Shown here: positions 24,410 through 34,419 of the stretch, in pieces
How positions within the stretch are numbered: position 1 is the stretch's first letter
How the letters are laid out: every line of letters begins with the position of its first letter
Assembly (NCBI GenBank): GCA_963777095.1
Contig: CAVZOY010000006.1
Location: forward strand, 186,001-250,000
Length of the DNA: 64,000 bases
Reading direction: 5' to 3'
Source of the DNA: CAVZOY01 sp963777095
GTDB taxonomy: Bacteria; Actinomycetota; Actinomycetes; Mycobacteriales; Geodermatophilaceae
Program-made: the position numbers and the translations under genes
Notes under the pieces: model-generated
What the model saw: the letters and a program-made list of their open reading frames with translations, nothing else
Told to the model about the DNA's origin: nothing
Database searches by the model: none

Positions 24410-27199
24410 TCAACCGCTGTTGCGCAGCGCCGTGGCGACGCCGTTGATCGTCAGCTGGATGCACCGGCGCACGAGCTCGTCGTCGTCGCCGTCCCGCCGG
24501 CGGCGCAGCATCTCGACCTGCAGGTGGTGCAACGGCTCGAGGTAGGGGAACCGGTTGCGGATGGACCGGGCGAGCGACGGGTTGTCGGCCAGCAGCCGGT
24601 CGTCGCCGGTGACGGCGAGCAGCATCCGGCAGCTGCGCTCGTGCTCGGCCTTGATCGGGTCGAACACCCGCGCACGCAGCTCCGGGTCGGGCACGAGCGA
24701 GGCGTAGCGCTCGGCCAGGCCGAGGTCGGTCTTGGCCAGCACCATGCCCATGTTCGACAGCACCGAGCGCAGGAACGGCCAGCGGCGGTGCAGTCCCTGC
24801 AGCTGCGCGAGGCGGGCCCGGTCGTCGCCGATCCACGACTCGAGCGCCGTCCCGGTGCCGTACCAACCGGGCAGCATGATCCGGGCCTGCGACCAGCTGA
24901 AGACCCAGGGGATCGCCCGCAGGTCGGAGATCGAGTCACCGGCCTTGCGCGACGGCGGGCGGCTGCCGATGTTCAGCTCGGCCAGCTCGCGGATCGGCGT
25001 CGCGGCACGGAACCACTCGACGAAGCCCGGCGTCTCGTGCACCAGCGCGCTGTACGCCTGCCGGGCCCGCGCGGCGAGGTCGTCGAGCACCGCGTACGCC
25101 TGCTCGGCGCCGTCCCCGAGGCCCTCGATGTCGAGCAGCGACGCCTCCAGGGTCGCCGCCACCATCGCCTCGAGGTTGCGCCGGGCGCGGTCGGGGTCGC
25201 CGTACTTGGCCGCGATGACCTCGCCCTGCTCGGTGATCCGCAGCGCCCCCGCGACGGCGCCCGGCGGCTGCGCCCGGATCGCCTCGTAGCTCGGGCCGCC
25301 GCCGCGGCCGACCGTGCCGCCGCGGCCGTGGAAGAGACGCAGCCGCACACCGCGCTCGCGGGCGAGCTCGACCAGCGCCAGCTCGGCCCGGTACAGCGCC
25401 CAGTTCGCGGCGAGGTAGCCGCCGTCCTTGTTGCTGTCGGAGTAGCCGAGCATGACCTCCTGGACGTCGCCGCGGCGGTCGAGCACGGCCCGGTACAGCG
25501 GCTGGTCGAGGACGGCGGCCATGGTCTCGCCGGCGTGCTGGAGGTCCTCGATCGTCTCGAACAGCGGCGAGATCCCGACGGGGCACGTCGGCCCGCCGTC
25601 CGCGCCGGGGTCGAGCAGGCCGACCTCCTTGAGCAGGACGGCGACCTCGAGGACGTCGCTGACCGACTCGCACATGCTGATCACGTAGTTCGGGATCGCC
25701 GACGGCCCGAGCAGCCGCACCTGCGCCGCGGCCGCGACCAGCAGGTCGAGCTCGCCGCGGGCGAGGTCGGACAGCTCCGCCTCGGGCCGGACCAGCGGCC
25801 GGCGCAGCGTCAGCTCGCGGGCGAGCAGCTCGACGCGGGCATCCTCGTCGAGGGCGACGTAGTCGTCGCAGACGCCGGCCCAGGCCAGCATCTCGGCGAG
25901 CACCTCCTCGTGGACGGCGGAGTTCTGCCGCATGTCCAGGCCGCAGAGGTGGAAGCCGAAGGCGTCGACGGCCTCGCGCAGCCGGGCCAGCCGGTCGTCG
26001 GCGAGAGCCGCGGCGCCGTGGCTGCGCAGCGAGGTGTCCATGACGTCGAGGTCGGCGCGCAGCTGCTCGGGGACGTCGTAGGCGTTGCCGGACACCGGTC
26101 GGCCGAGCACCCGGTCCCGGGTGGCCTCCAGGCGGGCGAGCATGCCGATGAGCGCCTGCCGGTACGGCTCGTCCGCGCGGAACGGGGAGTCGTCGTGCGC
26201 GACCTCGGCGAGCGCGTACAGCTCGTCGGTGGGCCGGATCAGCCGGTCGGACATCGACAGCTCGTCGCGCAGCGCGGCCAGCTCGGCGAGGTGGTGGTCC
26301 AGCGCCGTCTCCGCCTGCCGGGTGCTGGCCAGCGTCACCGCCTCGGCGGTGACGAACGGATTGCCGTCCCGGTCGCCGCCGATCCACGACCCGGGCATCA
26401 GCATCGGACGGCGGAGCAGGCCGGCGTCCGGCCAGCGCTCGGTCAGCTCGCGGCGGAGCTCGGCATTGATGGCCGGCACCACGTCGAACAGCGAGAGCTC
26501 GTAGTAGCGCAGCGCCTCGTCGATCTCGTCGGAGAGCCGCAGCCGCGACAGCCGCAGCAGCGCCGTCTGCCAGAGGGTGAGCACCGCCCGTTCCAGCGCG
26601 CCGAGCCACTCGTCGTCGTCGAGCTCGCCCTCCGCGGCGCGGTCCCGTTGACGCACCAGCTCGGTGATCTGCCGCTGGACCTGGGAGATCGTCTTGCGCC
26701 GCACCTCGGTGGGGTGGGCGGTCACGACGGGGCAGACCAGCGCGCCGGCCAGCTCGTGCGCGACGACGTCCGGGTCGGGCTTCTCCTGGTCGAGCAGCGC
26801 GAACGTCGCCGCCAGGCTGCCCGGCTGCGGCGGCGAGCCGGCCCGCCGGTGGAAGCGACGCCGCCGCTCGTGGTGCAGGTCCTCGGCGAGGTTCGCCAGC
26901 AGGCTGAAGTGGCTGAACGCCCGGATGACGTGGTTGGCCTCGCGGATGTCCAGCGTGGACAGCCGGTCGGCCAGCTCCTGGCGATCGACCTCGTCGCGGC
27001 GGATGGCGAACGCCTGCACCCGGGTCGCCTCGACCAGGTCGAGGACGTCGGCACCGGCCTGCTCGCCGATCACGTCGCCCAGCACGCGGCCGAGCAGCCG
27101 GATGTCGTCGCGCAGCGGGGCGTCGTCCGCCCGGCCGTCCTCCTCGCCGGGATCCCGTCGGCGGCGGAGGTCGGCGACGTCCACGGTGGCTTCGGACAT
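24410..27199 (-). CDS. ppc: Phosphoenolpyruvate carboxylase
   Basis: A 929-aa cytoplasmic anaplerotic enzyme making oxaloacetate from PEP and bicarbonate. Catalytic His162 in CPVVTAHPTEVRRKT, SWIGGDRDGNPFVT, LGYSDSNKDGGYLAANW, the hallmark RLFHGRGGTVGRGGGPSYEA, and the C-terminal LRNSG end (family ends in NTG). GATACT lies 7 nt before the ATG, so the mRNA is probably leaderless. The full family length is present with no break. Confidence 0.97.
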   Translation of the reverse strand: MSEATVDVADLRRRRDPGEEDGRADDAPLRDDIRLLGRVLGDVIGEQAGADVLDLVEATRVQAFAIRRDEVDRQELADRLSTLDIREANHVIRAFSHFSLLANLAEDLHHERRRRFHRRAGSPPQPGSLAATFALLDQEKPDPDVVAHELAGALVCPVVTAHPTEVRRKTISQVQRQITELVRQRDRAAEGELDDDEWLGALERAVLTLWQTALLRLSRLRLSDEIDEALRYYELSLFDVVPAINAELRRELTERWPDAGLLRRPMLMPGSWIGGDRDGNPFVTAEAVTLASTRQAETALDHHLAELAALRDELSMSDRLIRPTDELYALAEVAHDDSPFRADEPYRQALIGMLARLEATRDRVLGRPVSGNAYDVPEQLRADLDVMDTSLRSHGAAALADDRLARLREAVDAFGFHLCGLDMRQNSAVHEEVLAEMLAWAGVCDDYVALDEDARVELLARELTLRRPLVRPEAELSDLARGELDLLVAAAAQVRLLGPSAIPNYVISMCESVSDVLEVAVLLKEVGLLDPGADGGPTCPVGISPLFETIEDLQHAGETMAAVLDQPLYRAVLDRRGDVQEVMLGYSDSNKDGGYLAANWALYRAELALVELARERGVRLRLFHGRGGTVGRGGGPSYEAIRAQPPGAVAGALRITEQGEVIAAKYGDPDRARRNLEAMVAATLEASLLDIEGLGDGAEQAYAVLDDLAARARQAYSALVHETPGFVEWFRAATPIRELAELNIGSRPPSRKAGDSISDLRAIPWVFSWSQARIMLPGWYGTGTALESWIGDDRARLAQLQGLHRRWPFLRSVLSNMGMVLAKTDLGLAERYASLVPDPELRARVFDPIKAEHERSCRMLLAVTGDDRLLADNPSLARSIRNRFPYLEPLHHLQVEMLRRRRDGDDDELVRRCIQLTINGVATALRNSG

Positions 27200-27253
27200 G
27201 CCGCGCAGTATCCGGCCCCGATGTGTCGGGCAGGTGACCCGGGGCGGGAGCGG

Positions 27254-28234
27254 CTACGACCCGAAGGCCTCTCGCCACGCGGGCAGAAGCGTCTTCTCAC
27301 TCCACTCGAAGAACGGCTGCTGCTGGTCGCCGCCGATCTGCACGAGCGCGAGGTGGGTGAAGCCGGCGTCGGCGTAGGCCTTGGCCTGCTCGAGGACGGC
27401 GTCGACGTCGTCCCCGCACACGATGCTCTCGGCGACGTCCTCCTCGCGCACGAAGGAGCTGGCGCCGTCGAAGGCAGGGGGTCCCGGCAGCTCGGGGTTG
27501 ACCTTCCAGCCGAGACCGGACCAGCGGAACAGGCTGTGCGCCCGCGTCACCGCCGCGCTCCGGTCGGTGTCGTAGCTGATCGGCAGCTGGCCGTAGCGCG
27601 GCTTGCCCGCTCCCCCGGCGGCGTCGAAGAGCTCGCCGAGCTCGGCGTTCGGCTCCACGGCGACCAGCGCGTCGGCGAGCTCGCCGGCGATCCGGCAGGA
27701 CTGCTTGCCGGAGGCGGCGACGGCGATCGGCACCCGCTGCTCGGGCAGGTCCCAGAGCTTGGCCGACTCGACGTCGAAGTGCTCGCCGCGGAAGTTCGTG
27801 TAGCCGTCGCCGTCGAAGAGCTCGCGGATGATCTGGATCGCCTCGACGAGCATGTCCTGGCGGACGTCGGCCGGCGGCCACCCGCCCCCGACGATGTGCT
27901 CGTTGAGGTTCTCGCCGGAGCCGAGACCCAGCGTGAAGCGGTTGTCCGACAGGATCTGCAGCGTCGCGGCCTTCTGCGCGACGACCGCCGGGTGGTACCG
28001 GAAGGTCGGGCAGGTCACGTAGGTCATCAGCGGGATGCGGCTGGTGGCCTGGGCGGCGGCGCCGAGGGTGACCCACGCGTGCGGCGAGTGGCCCATCTCG
28101 TCGAGCCACGGGAAGTAGTGGTCGCTGCAGACGGCGTAGTCGAAACCGACCTGCTCCGCCGTGACCACGTGCGCCACCAGGTCCTTCGGCCCGGCCTGCT
28201 CGGTCATCATCGTGTAGCCCAACTGCATGCCCAT
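27254..28234 (-). CDS. F420-type LLM-class oxidoreductase (TIGR03557-like, G6PD-related family)
   Basis: A 326-aa TIM-barrel enzyme: LGYTMMTEQAGPKDLVAHVVTAEQVGFDYAVCSDHYFPWLDEMGHS, FTLGLGSGENLNEHIVG, FRGEHFDVESAKLWDLP, VPIAVAASGKQSCRIAGELADALV. This is the F420-binding LLM subfamily (glucose-6-phosphate dehydrogenase-like) rather than FMN luciferases. TTGGAC and TAGCCG, about 16 bp apart, end 6 nt before ATG 28234; ATG 28228 is an alternative. Substrate unassigned. Confidence 0.9.
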   Translation of the reverse strand: MGMQLGYTMMTEQAGPKDLVAHVVTAEQVGFDYAVCSDHYFPWLDEMGHSPHAWVTLGAAAQATSRIPLMTYVTCPTFRYHPAVVAQKAATLQILSDNRFTLGLGSGENLNEHIVGGGWPPADVRQDMLVEAIQIIRELFDGDGYTNFRGEHFDVESAKLWDLPEQRVPIAVAASGKQSCRIAGELADALVAVEPNAELGELFDAAGGAGKPRYGQLPISYDTDRSAAVTRAHSLFRWSGLGWKVNPELPGPPAFDGASSFVREEDVAESIVCGDDVDAVLEQAKAYADAGFTHLALVQIGGDQQQPFFEWSEKTLLPAWREAFGS

Positions 28235-28278
28235 GCCGCGCGGCTACCCCCGGGGGACGGCGGTCCAACCGTCGCCGC

Positions 28279-29460
28279 TCAGACGGTCTCGGCCCGCAGC
28301 GCCTCGCGCATCTTCACCTTGCCGCCCGTGCGCATGAGCGCGCCCGCGTACACCCGGCCGCCGACCCGGACGACGACCGCGATCGCGGCCAGCATGATCA
28401 GCACCGCGAGCGCGACCTCCCAGGCCGGGGCCTCCCCCGCGGCCATGCGCACCGGCATGACCATCGGCGAGAGGCCGGGGACGAAGCTCGTGACGGTCGC
28501 CAGGCCGCCGCCCGGGTTCGCACTGGCCTGGATCGCGATGATGAAGGCCGCGATCAGCAGCATCGAGGTCGGCGTGATGACGCTGCCCAGGTCCTCCTGC
28601 CGACTGACCAGCGACGCGGCGGCGGCGAACAGCGATGCGTAGAAGGCGTAGCCCAGCACGAACCAGGCCACGATCGACACGACGGTGCCGATCAGGTCAC
28701 CGGGCACGTCGACCAGGTCGAACGCCAGGGCCCCGCCCACGGCGAGGACGCCCATGACGACGATCTGGCCCAGCCCGAGCAGCCCGAGGCCGAGGATCTT
28801 GCCGGCGAGCAGGTGCCAGGGCTTCATCGTCGCGAGCAGCAGCTCGACCACGCGGCTGCTCTTCTCCTCCACCACGCCCTGCGCCACGAACTGGGCGAAC
28901 AGGATCAGCAGGCCGTAGAGCATCGCCACGCCGACCAGCGCGACGGTCGTCGCCTGGCCCTCCCGGTCATCCTGGACCAGCGTCGTGACGGTCAGCCGGG
29001 GCACCGTGAGCTGGACGCCGGCCTCGGCCAGCTGCTCCCCCACGGCGGCGTCGGTGACCGCCCCGCCGACCAGCGCCTCGAGCCGGCCGTCGGATCCGCG
29101 GAGGAGCAGCTCCGGCCGCTCGGTGGCGGCGCCGACGACGGCGGCGTCGATCTCCTCGTCCTCGACGGCCGCGCGGGCAGCCCCGTCGTCCTCGAGCGGG
29201 ACGACGGTGACGTCGATGCCGAGGACGTCGGCCTGGGTGCGCAGCGCCGACTCCAGCGCGCCCGACTCCCCCACGATCCCGACGCTCGCCTCGTCGCTGC
29301 CGGAGTCGGCCGCCACCTGCATGCCCATGATCCCGAGCAGGAGGACGACGATGACCGCCGAGCCGATCAGGAAATTCTTGTCGCGCAGCCGGGTCGAGGC
29401 CTCGCGAGCGGCGACCAGCCGGACGAGGGCGACGCCGGACGGACGACGGGGCTCGGTCAC
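28279..29460 (-). CDS. ABC-2 type transporter permease (NatB-like)
   Basis: A 393-aa permease. One N-terminal helix (FLIGSAVIVVLLLGIMGM), a large extracytoplasmic domain (residues about 50-190), then five to six C-terminal helices, with GVVEEKSSRVVELLLATMKPWHLLAGKI, the hallmark of the NatB/ABC2_membrane_3 group. Its GTG overlaps the ATPase stop by 4 bp (GTGA), so the pair forms one exporter. The cargo is unknown; NatAB relatives export Na+ or drugs. Confidence 0.9.
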   Translation of the reverse strand: MTEPRRPSGVALVRLVAAREASTRLRDKNFLIGSAVIVVLLLGIMGMQVAADSGSDEASVGIVGESGALESALRTQADVLGIDVTVVPLEDDGAARAAVEDEEIDAAVVGAATERPELLLRGSDGRLEALVGGAVTDAAVGEQLAEAGVQLTVPRLTVTTLVQDDREGQATTVALVGVAMLYGLLILFAQFVAQGVVEEKSSRVVELLLATMKPWHLLAGKILGLGLLGLGQIVVMGVLAVGGALAFDLVDVPGDLIGTVVSIVAWFVLGYAFYASLFAAAASLVSRQEDLGSVITPTSMLLIAAFIIAIQASANPGGGLATVTSFVPGLSPMVMPVRMAAGEAPAWEVALAVLIMLAAIAVVVRVGGRVYAGALMRTGGKVKMREALRAETV

Positions 29461-30359
29461 GCCGCCACCTTCTCCGCCACGGCCTCGCGGAAGAGCTCCA
29501 CCAGCGTCGGCTGCCGCCACGCGAAGTGGGTCACCCGGCCGGTGCGGAGGGCGACGGCGAGGACCTGCTGGTCGTCGACGCCGCGCGCCAGGTCGAGCAG
29601 CGTGTCACCGGCCTGCTCCGAGACGACCCGGACGCCGGGGAGGGACCCCGCCCAGCCCGTCGGCGCCTCCGGGACCACGACCCGCAACAGCCGGCCCACC
29701 TCGCGCCCCCGCAGCTCGGCGACCGTTCCGCTGGCCACGATGCGGCCGCGCGCCAGGATGCCCACCGAGTCGCAGAGCCGCTCGACCAGATCGAGCTGGT
29801 GGCTGGAGAAGACGACCGGCACGCCCCGGCGGCACTGCTCCAGCAGCGCCTCGGCGAGGGCGTCGACACCGACCGGGTCCAGTCCGGAGAACGGCTCGTC
29901 GAGGATGAGCACCTCCGGCCGGGCGACCAGCGCGGCGGCCAGCTGCACCCGCTGCTGGTTGCCCAGCGACAGCTTCTCGACGGCGTCCTTGCGGCGGTCG
30001 GCGACGCCCAGCCGCTCGGTCCACTCCTCCGCCGCGCGGGAGGCCGCGGACGCGTCGAGGCCGTGCAGCCGCGCGAAGTAGGTCAGCTGCTCGGCCACCT
30101 TCATCTTCGGGTAGAGGCCGCGCTCCTCCGGCATGTAGCCGATCCGGCGACGGACGTCGTCGTCGAGCGGGCGGCCGCGCCAGCGCACCTCGCCCGCGTC
30201 GGCCCGGACGAGGCCCATCGCGATGCGCATCGTCGTCGTCTTGCCCGCGCCGTTGGCGCCGCAGAAGCCGTACATCGAGCCGGGGGCGACGGTGAACCCG
30301 ACGCCGTCCAGCACGTGGTTGTCGCCGTAGCTCTTGTGCAGCCCGTGGAACTCGAGCAC
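29457..30359 (-). CDS. ABC transporter ATP-binding protein (NatA-like, with DUF4162)
   Basis: A 300-aa ATPase. Walker A GANGAGKTTT, a Q-loop region around YMPEERGLYPKM, signature LSLGNQQRVQLA, Walker B VLILDEPFSGLDP, and H-loop VVFSSHQLDLVERL, followed by a C-terminal DUF4162-type domain (ARGRIVASGTVAELRG onward). The start is the GTG at 30359 with GGAGGT just upstream. It is divergent from udgX and coupled to the permease. Confidence 0.93.
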   Translation of the reverse strand: MLEFHGLHKSYGDNHVLDGVGFTVAPGSMYGFCGANGAGKTTTMRIAMGLVRADAGEVRWRGRPLDDDVRRRIGYMPEERGLYPKMKVAEQLTYFARLHGLDASAASRAAEEWTERLGVADRRKDAVEKLSLGNQQRVQLAAALVARPEVLILDEPFSGLDPVGVDALAEALLEQCRRGVPVVFSSHQLDLVERLCDSVGILARGRIVASGTVAELRGREVGRLLRVVVPEAPTGWAGSLPGVRVVSEQAGDTLLDLARGVDDQQVLAVALRTGRVTHFAWRQPTLVELFREAVAEKVAA

Positions 30360-30441
30360 CCGACCTCCATGATCGCCGATGGACCGGACGGTATCGGTCT
30401 CCCCTGTCGCGCAGCCGACGCCACTGCGGTCTGATCGGGGC

Positions 30442-31111
30442 GTGACCGAGAACGGGATCGCCCGGCCGCCGACCGGCGTGGGCCTCGACGGGCTGCGCGC
30501 CGCGGCGGCCGGCTGCCGCGCGTGCGAGCTGTGGGAGCCGGCGACCCAGACGGTCTTCGGCGAGGGCCCGGAGACGGCGCGGATCGTGTTCGTCGGCGAG
30601 CAGCCGGGCGACCAGGAGGACCGCAAGGGCGAGCCGTTCGTCGGCCCGGCCGGGCGCCTGCTCGACCGCGCGCTCGGGGACGCCGGCATCGACCGCCGCG
30701 ACGCGTACGTCACCAACGCGGTCAAGCACTTCCGCTTCCAGCCGACGCCCAAGCGGCGAATCCACCAGACGCCCGGCCCCGAGCACATCCGGGCCTGCCG
30801 ACCGTGGCTGGAGGCGGAGTTCGCCGTCCTCAAGCCCGAGGTCGTGGTCTGCCTGGGCGCGACCGCGGCCAAGGCGCTGATCTCGCCGTCGTTCCGGATC
30901 ACCAAGGAGCGCGGAAAGCTGATGCCGTGGGCACCGCCCGGGCGTCGAGCCGGCCGTTCCCGAGGACGACGACGAGGACGCGCCGCACCAGCTGTGGATG
31001 CTCGCCACCACGCACCCGTCGGCGGTGCTGCGCGTGCCCGACGAGAACCGCGAGACGGCCTACGGCGAGCTGGTCGCCGACCTGAAGGTGGTCGTCGGCG
31101 CACTGCCCTGA
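30442..31111 (+). CDS. udgX: UdgX-type uracil-DNA glycosylase/cross-linking protein (frameshifted)
   Basis: About 222 aa of the Fe-S uracil-DNA glycosylase superfamily. N-terminal CRAC cysteines (25 and 28), GEQPGDQEDRKGEPFVGPAG, TNAVKHFRFQ, and the UdgX-specific insertion KRRIHQTP, whose His108 corresponds to M. smegmatis His109, reported to bond covalently to the excised uracil site. VVVCLGATAAKAL and THPSAVLRV complete the fold. An extra base in 30938-30943 (CCCGGG run) shifts the frame before the THPSAVLRV segment; repaired, it ends at 31111. TCTGAT lies 6 nt upstream of the GTG. Confidence 0.9.
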
Positions 31112-31112
31112 A

Positions 31113-32437
31113 TCAGGCCGCGTGCTCGGACCGGGAGGCGCGGAACAGCCAGAACGACGGGACGACGAGCGCCACGACGATCATCGCGACGACGACGAAG
31201 ATCCCGCCGGACACCATCGCGACGGTCACCCCGGCCGCGCTCGCGAGGGCACCGGCGCGCAGGTCGCCGAGTCGCGGCCCGCCCGCGACCACCACGAGGA
31301 AGACGCCCTGCATCCGGCCGCGCATGTCCTCAGGCGCGGCGAGCTGCAGCATCGACGTGCGCAGCACCGCGCTCACCATGTCGCCCGCCCCGGCGACCGC
31401 CAGGCAGAGCACCGCGAGCCACAGCGTCGGCGCGAAGCCGAACCCGATGATCGCGATGCCCCAGACGACGATCGCGCCGAGCACCACCGCGCCCTGCCGG
31501 TCGACCCGGGAGACCCAGCCGGACGTCAGGCCGGCCACCAGCGCGCCGATCGAGATGCCGGCGAACAGCCAGCCGAGGCTGTTGGGCGACGCCCTCGAAC
31601 CGCGTCTCCGAGAGCTCCGGGAAACACGGCCTGCGGCCAGGCGAACATCATCGCGATGATGTCGACGACGAACGTCATCAGCAGCACCGGCTGGGTGCGC
31701 AGGAACGCGAATCCTTCGCCGACACCGCGCACGGCCGCACCGAGCCGCAGCGGACCGGCGTCCCGGACCGGGGGCAGCGACGGCAGGCCGCGCAGCAGCA
31801 GGAGCGCCACGAGAAAGCCCAGCGCGTCGACGGCGTAGGTGACGAAGAGGCTGCCCATGCTGATCAGCAGGCCGGCCAGCAGCGGGCCGACGATGACGCC
31901 GATCTGGCGCACCGTCATCGACAGCGCGTTGGCCGCCGGCACGAGCTCGGTGCCGACCACCGCCGGGATCACCGCGCTGCGCGTCGGCTGGTTCACCGCG
32001 GCGAAGCCCGACACGCACGCGGTGAGCACCCAGAGCAGCGCGAGGTTGCCCCCGCCGGGCAGCAGCGCCTGCACCGCCAGCAGCGCGCTGCTCACGGCGG
32101 CGCCTGCCGAGGTGATGAGCATCAGCCGGCGACGGTCCATCGAGTCGGCGATCGCCCCGCCGAGCAGCCCGAACACGATCAGCGGCACCAGCGCCACGAT
32201 CGACGTCACGCCGACGAGGAACGACGACCCGGTGAGTGCGTAGACCTGGTACGGGACGGCGACCAGCGTCATCTGCTGGCCGAGCATCGTGGCGGCGACG
32301 CCGCCGAAGAGCCGCCGGTAGGCGGGGATGCGCAGCGGCCGGGTGTCCATGGCCAGGCCGCGGCGCCGCGTCATCGCCTCGGGCACGGGTTCGGTCTCGG
32401 GCTCGCCGCCCTCGACCGGATCGACGGGCGCCGTCAC
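31113..32437 (-). CDS. MFS transporter (frameshifted)
   Basis: About 440 aa with twelve predicted helices of the MFS_3 (EntS-like) family: LRIPAYRRLFGGVAATMLGQQM, the loop motif GGAIADSMDRRRLM, NQPTRSAVIPAVVG, and in the second half LAAPEDMRGRMQGVFL. The frame is broken twice between 31590 and 31625 (in the PELSETRFEG / ASPNSLGW region, cytoplasmic loop 6-7). Its GTG overlaps the pdxH stop by 4 bp, so it is co-transcribed with pdxH. It converges with udgX, 1 bp apart. Confidence 0.87.
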
Positions 32438-33081
32438 GGAGCCAACCGCTCCACGATCCAGCCGCCGCCTTCCGCGTCATCCCGCCGGAAGCGCAGCCGG
32501 TCGTGCAGCCGGTCCGGTCCCCCCTGCCAGAACTCCACCCGCTCGGGCACGACCCGGTAGCCGCCCCAGATCGGCGGCCTGGGCAGCGGACCGTCCCCCG
32601 TCTCGTCGTCGAGCAGGCGCACCCGCTCCTCCAGCTCCGCGCGGGACGAGACGGCGGTCGACTGCACCGACGCGACGGCGGCCAGCTGCGCGCCGCGCGG
32701 GCGCGGCTCCCAGAGCGCGTCCGAGGCGGCGTCGCCGACCCGCTCCACGTGCCCGGCCACCCGCACCTGGCGGTGCAGGGCGTGCCAAGGGGCGACGAGG
32801 GCGGCCCGCGGGTTCACCGCCAGCTGGGCACCCTTGGTCGAGGCGTAGCTGCTCACGAACACGAAGCCGGTCGAGTCGTAGCCCTTCAGCAGCACGATCC
32901 GCGCGTCCGGCGCCCCGTCGGCGTCGGCGGTGGCGAGGACGACGGCGTTGGGTTCGGGTAGCTCCGCGGCGACCGCGTCGCCGAACCACCGGTCGAACTG
33001 CTCCACCCAGGTCGGCGCGAGCTCCTCCTCGCGAAGCGGCTCGACGCGGTAGTCGGAGCGCATGCGGGAGAGGTCGGGCAT
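32434..33081 (-). CDS. pdxH: Pyridoxamine/pyridoxine 5'-phosphate oxidase
   Basis: A 215-aa FMN enzyme for the last step of pyridoxal-5'-phosphate synthesis and salvage. MRSDYRVEPL at the N-terminus, NAVVLATADADGAPDARIVLLKGYD, FVSSYASTKGAQLAVNPRAALV, RQVRVAGHVERV, and C-terminal PPIWGGYRVVPERVEFWQGGPDRLHDR. CAGCAT lies 6 nt before ATG 33081. Nearby serC uses PLP. Divergent from citA. Confidence 0.95.
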   Translation of the reverse strand: MPDLSRMRSDYRVEPLREEELAPTWVEQFDRWFGDAVAAELPEPNAVVLATADADGAPDARIVLLKGYDSTGFVFVSSYASTKGAQLAVNPRAALVAPWHALHRQVRVAGHVERVGDAASDALWEPRPRGAQLAAVASVQSTAVSSRAELEERVRLLDDETGDGPLPRPPIWGGYRVVPERVEFWQGGPDRLHDRLRFRRDDAEGGGWIVERLAP

Positions 33082-33202
33082 CCCGCCATGCTGGCACCGC
33101 GGCGCCGCTCCCTCGCGCCGGGAGCCCGATCGCGGCTGTCGTTCACGTCACACCCGTGCCGTCGACCGGCCGCCCGGATGCTCCGCACGCCCGTCCACGG
33201 CC

Positions 33203-33208
33203 TAGGGT
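33203..33208 (+). promoter_or_regulatory. citA -10 element (TAGGGT)
   Basis: TAGGGT is 61 nt upstream of the citA ATG. No clear -35. It gives a roughly 50-nt leader carrying the AAGGAG ribosome-binding site at 33255-33260. Confidence 0.4.
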
Positions 33209-33268
33209 TTCCGGCGCAGACGTGCGCCCGTCGGTGCGCGCACGGATCCGCGCGAAGGAGCATGCGAG

Positions 33269-34399
33269 ATGTCCGACGACTTCAAGCCAGGCCTCGAGGG
33301 TGTCATCGCCTTCGAGACCGAGATCGCCGAGCCCGACAAGGACGGCGGCGCGCTGCGCTACCGCGGCGTCGACATCGAGGGCCTGGTCGGCAGGGTGACA
33401 TTCGGCAACGTCTGGGCGCTGCTGGTCGACGGCAAGTTCGGCCCGGGCCTGCCGCCCGCCGAGCCGTTCCCGATCCCCGTGCACACCGGCGACGTCCGCG
33501 TCGACGTCCAGGCGGCGCTGGCCATGCTGACGCCGATCTGGGGATACCAGCCGCTGCTGGACATCTCCGCCGAGGAGGCGCGCGAGGAGCTGGCCCGCGC
33601 CGCGGTGATGGCGCTGTCCTACGTGGCGCAGTCCGCCCGCGGCATCGGCATCCCGGCCGTTCCGCAGCGCCGGGTGGACGAGGCCTCGACCATCGTCGAG
33701 CGCTTCATGGTCCGCTGGCGCGGGGAGCCCGATCCGCGGCACGTCGCCGCCGTCGACGCGTACTGGACGTCGGCCGCCGAGCACGGCATGAACGCCTCGA
33801 CGTTCACCGCGCGGGTGATCGCCTCCACCGGCGCCGACGTCGCGGCCGCCCTCTCCGGCGCGATCGGCGCGATGTCCGGCCCGCTGCACGGCGGCGCCCC
33901 GTCGCGGGTGCTGCACATGCTCGACGGCGTGGACCAGGAGGGCGACGCCGAGAGGTACGTGAAGGCGCTGCTCGACCGCGGCGAGCGGCTGATGGGCTTC
34001 GGGCACCGGGTCTACCGGGCCGAGGACCCGCGCGCCCGCGTGCTGCGCCGCGCGGCCGAACAGCTCGGCGCACCGCGGTTCGAGGCCGCCCGCGCGCTGG
34101 AGCAGGCGGCGCTGAAGGAGCTGCGCGAGCGGCGTCCCGACCGCCCGATCGAGACGAACGTGGAGTTCTGGGCGGCGATCGTCCTGGACTTCGCCGAGGT
34201 GCCCAGCCACATGTTCACCTCGATGTTCACGTGCGCGCGCACCGCCGGCTGGTGCGCGCACATCCTGGAGCAGAAGAAGACCGGCCGTCTCGTGCGGCCG
34301 TCGGCCCGCTACATCGGCCCCGGCCCGCGCACGCCGGACGAGGTCGAGGGCTTCGACACCATCACCACCACCTCGATCGGCCAGCACGCCCCCGCCTGA
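33269..34399 (+). CDS. citA: Citrate synthase 2 (CitA type)
   Basis: A 376-aa citrate synthase condensing oxaloacetate with acetyl-CoA. Catalytic histidines lie in AMSGPLHGGAPSRV and MGFGHRVYR; the N-terminal LRYRGVDIEGLV, NASTFTARVIASTGAD and the final IGPGPRTPDEVEGF tail are those of actinobacterial CitA. AAGGAG sits 8 nt before the ATG. serC follows by 20 bp, suggesting a citA-serC transcript. Confidence 0.95.
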   Translation: MSDDFKPGLEGVIAFETEIAEPDKDGGALRYRGVDIEGLVGRVTFGNVWALLVDGKFGPGLPPAEPFPIPVHTGDVRVDVQAALAMLTPIWGYQPLLDISAEEAREELARAAVMALSYVAQSARGIGIPAVPQRRVDEASTIVERFMVRWRGEPDPRHVAAVDAYWTSAAEHGMNASTFTARVIASTGADVAAALSGAIGAMSGPLHGGAPSRVLHMLDGVDQEGDAERYVKALLDRGERLMGFGHRVYRAEDPRARVLRRAAEQLGAPRFEAARALEQAALKELRERRPDRPIETNVEFWAAIVLDFAEVPSHMFTSMFTCARTAGWCAHILEQKKTGRLVRPSARYIGPGPRTPDEVEGFDTITTTSIGQHAPA

Positions 34400-34419
34400 A
34401 CCCCTAGGAGCCTTCCCGG

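Noticed and set aside
24524..28642. Open frame of about 1,370 codons on the plus strand opposite ppc and the LLM gene
   Set aside because: The product is Arg/Gly/Asp/Leu-repetitive with no fold signature. It is the antisense shadow of high-GC genes that encode recognisable proteins on the other strand.
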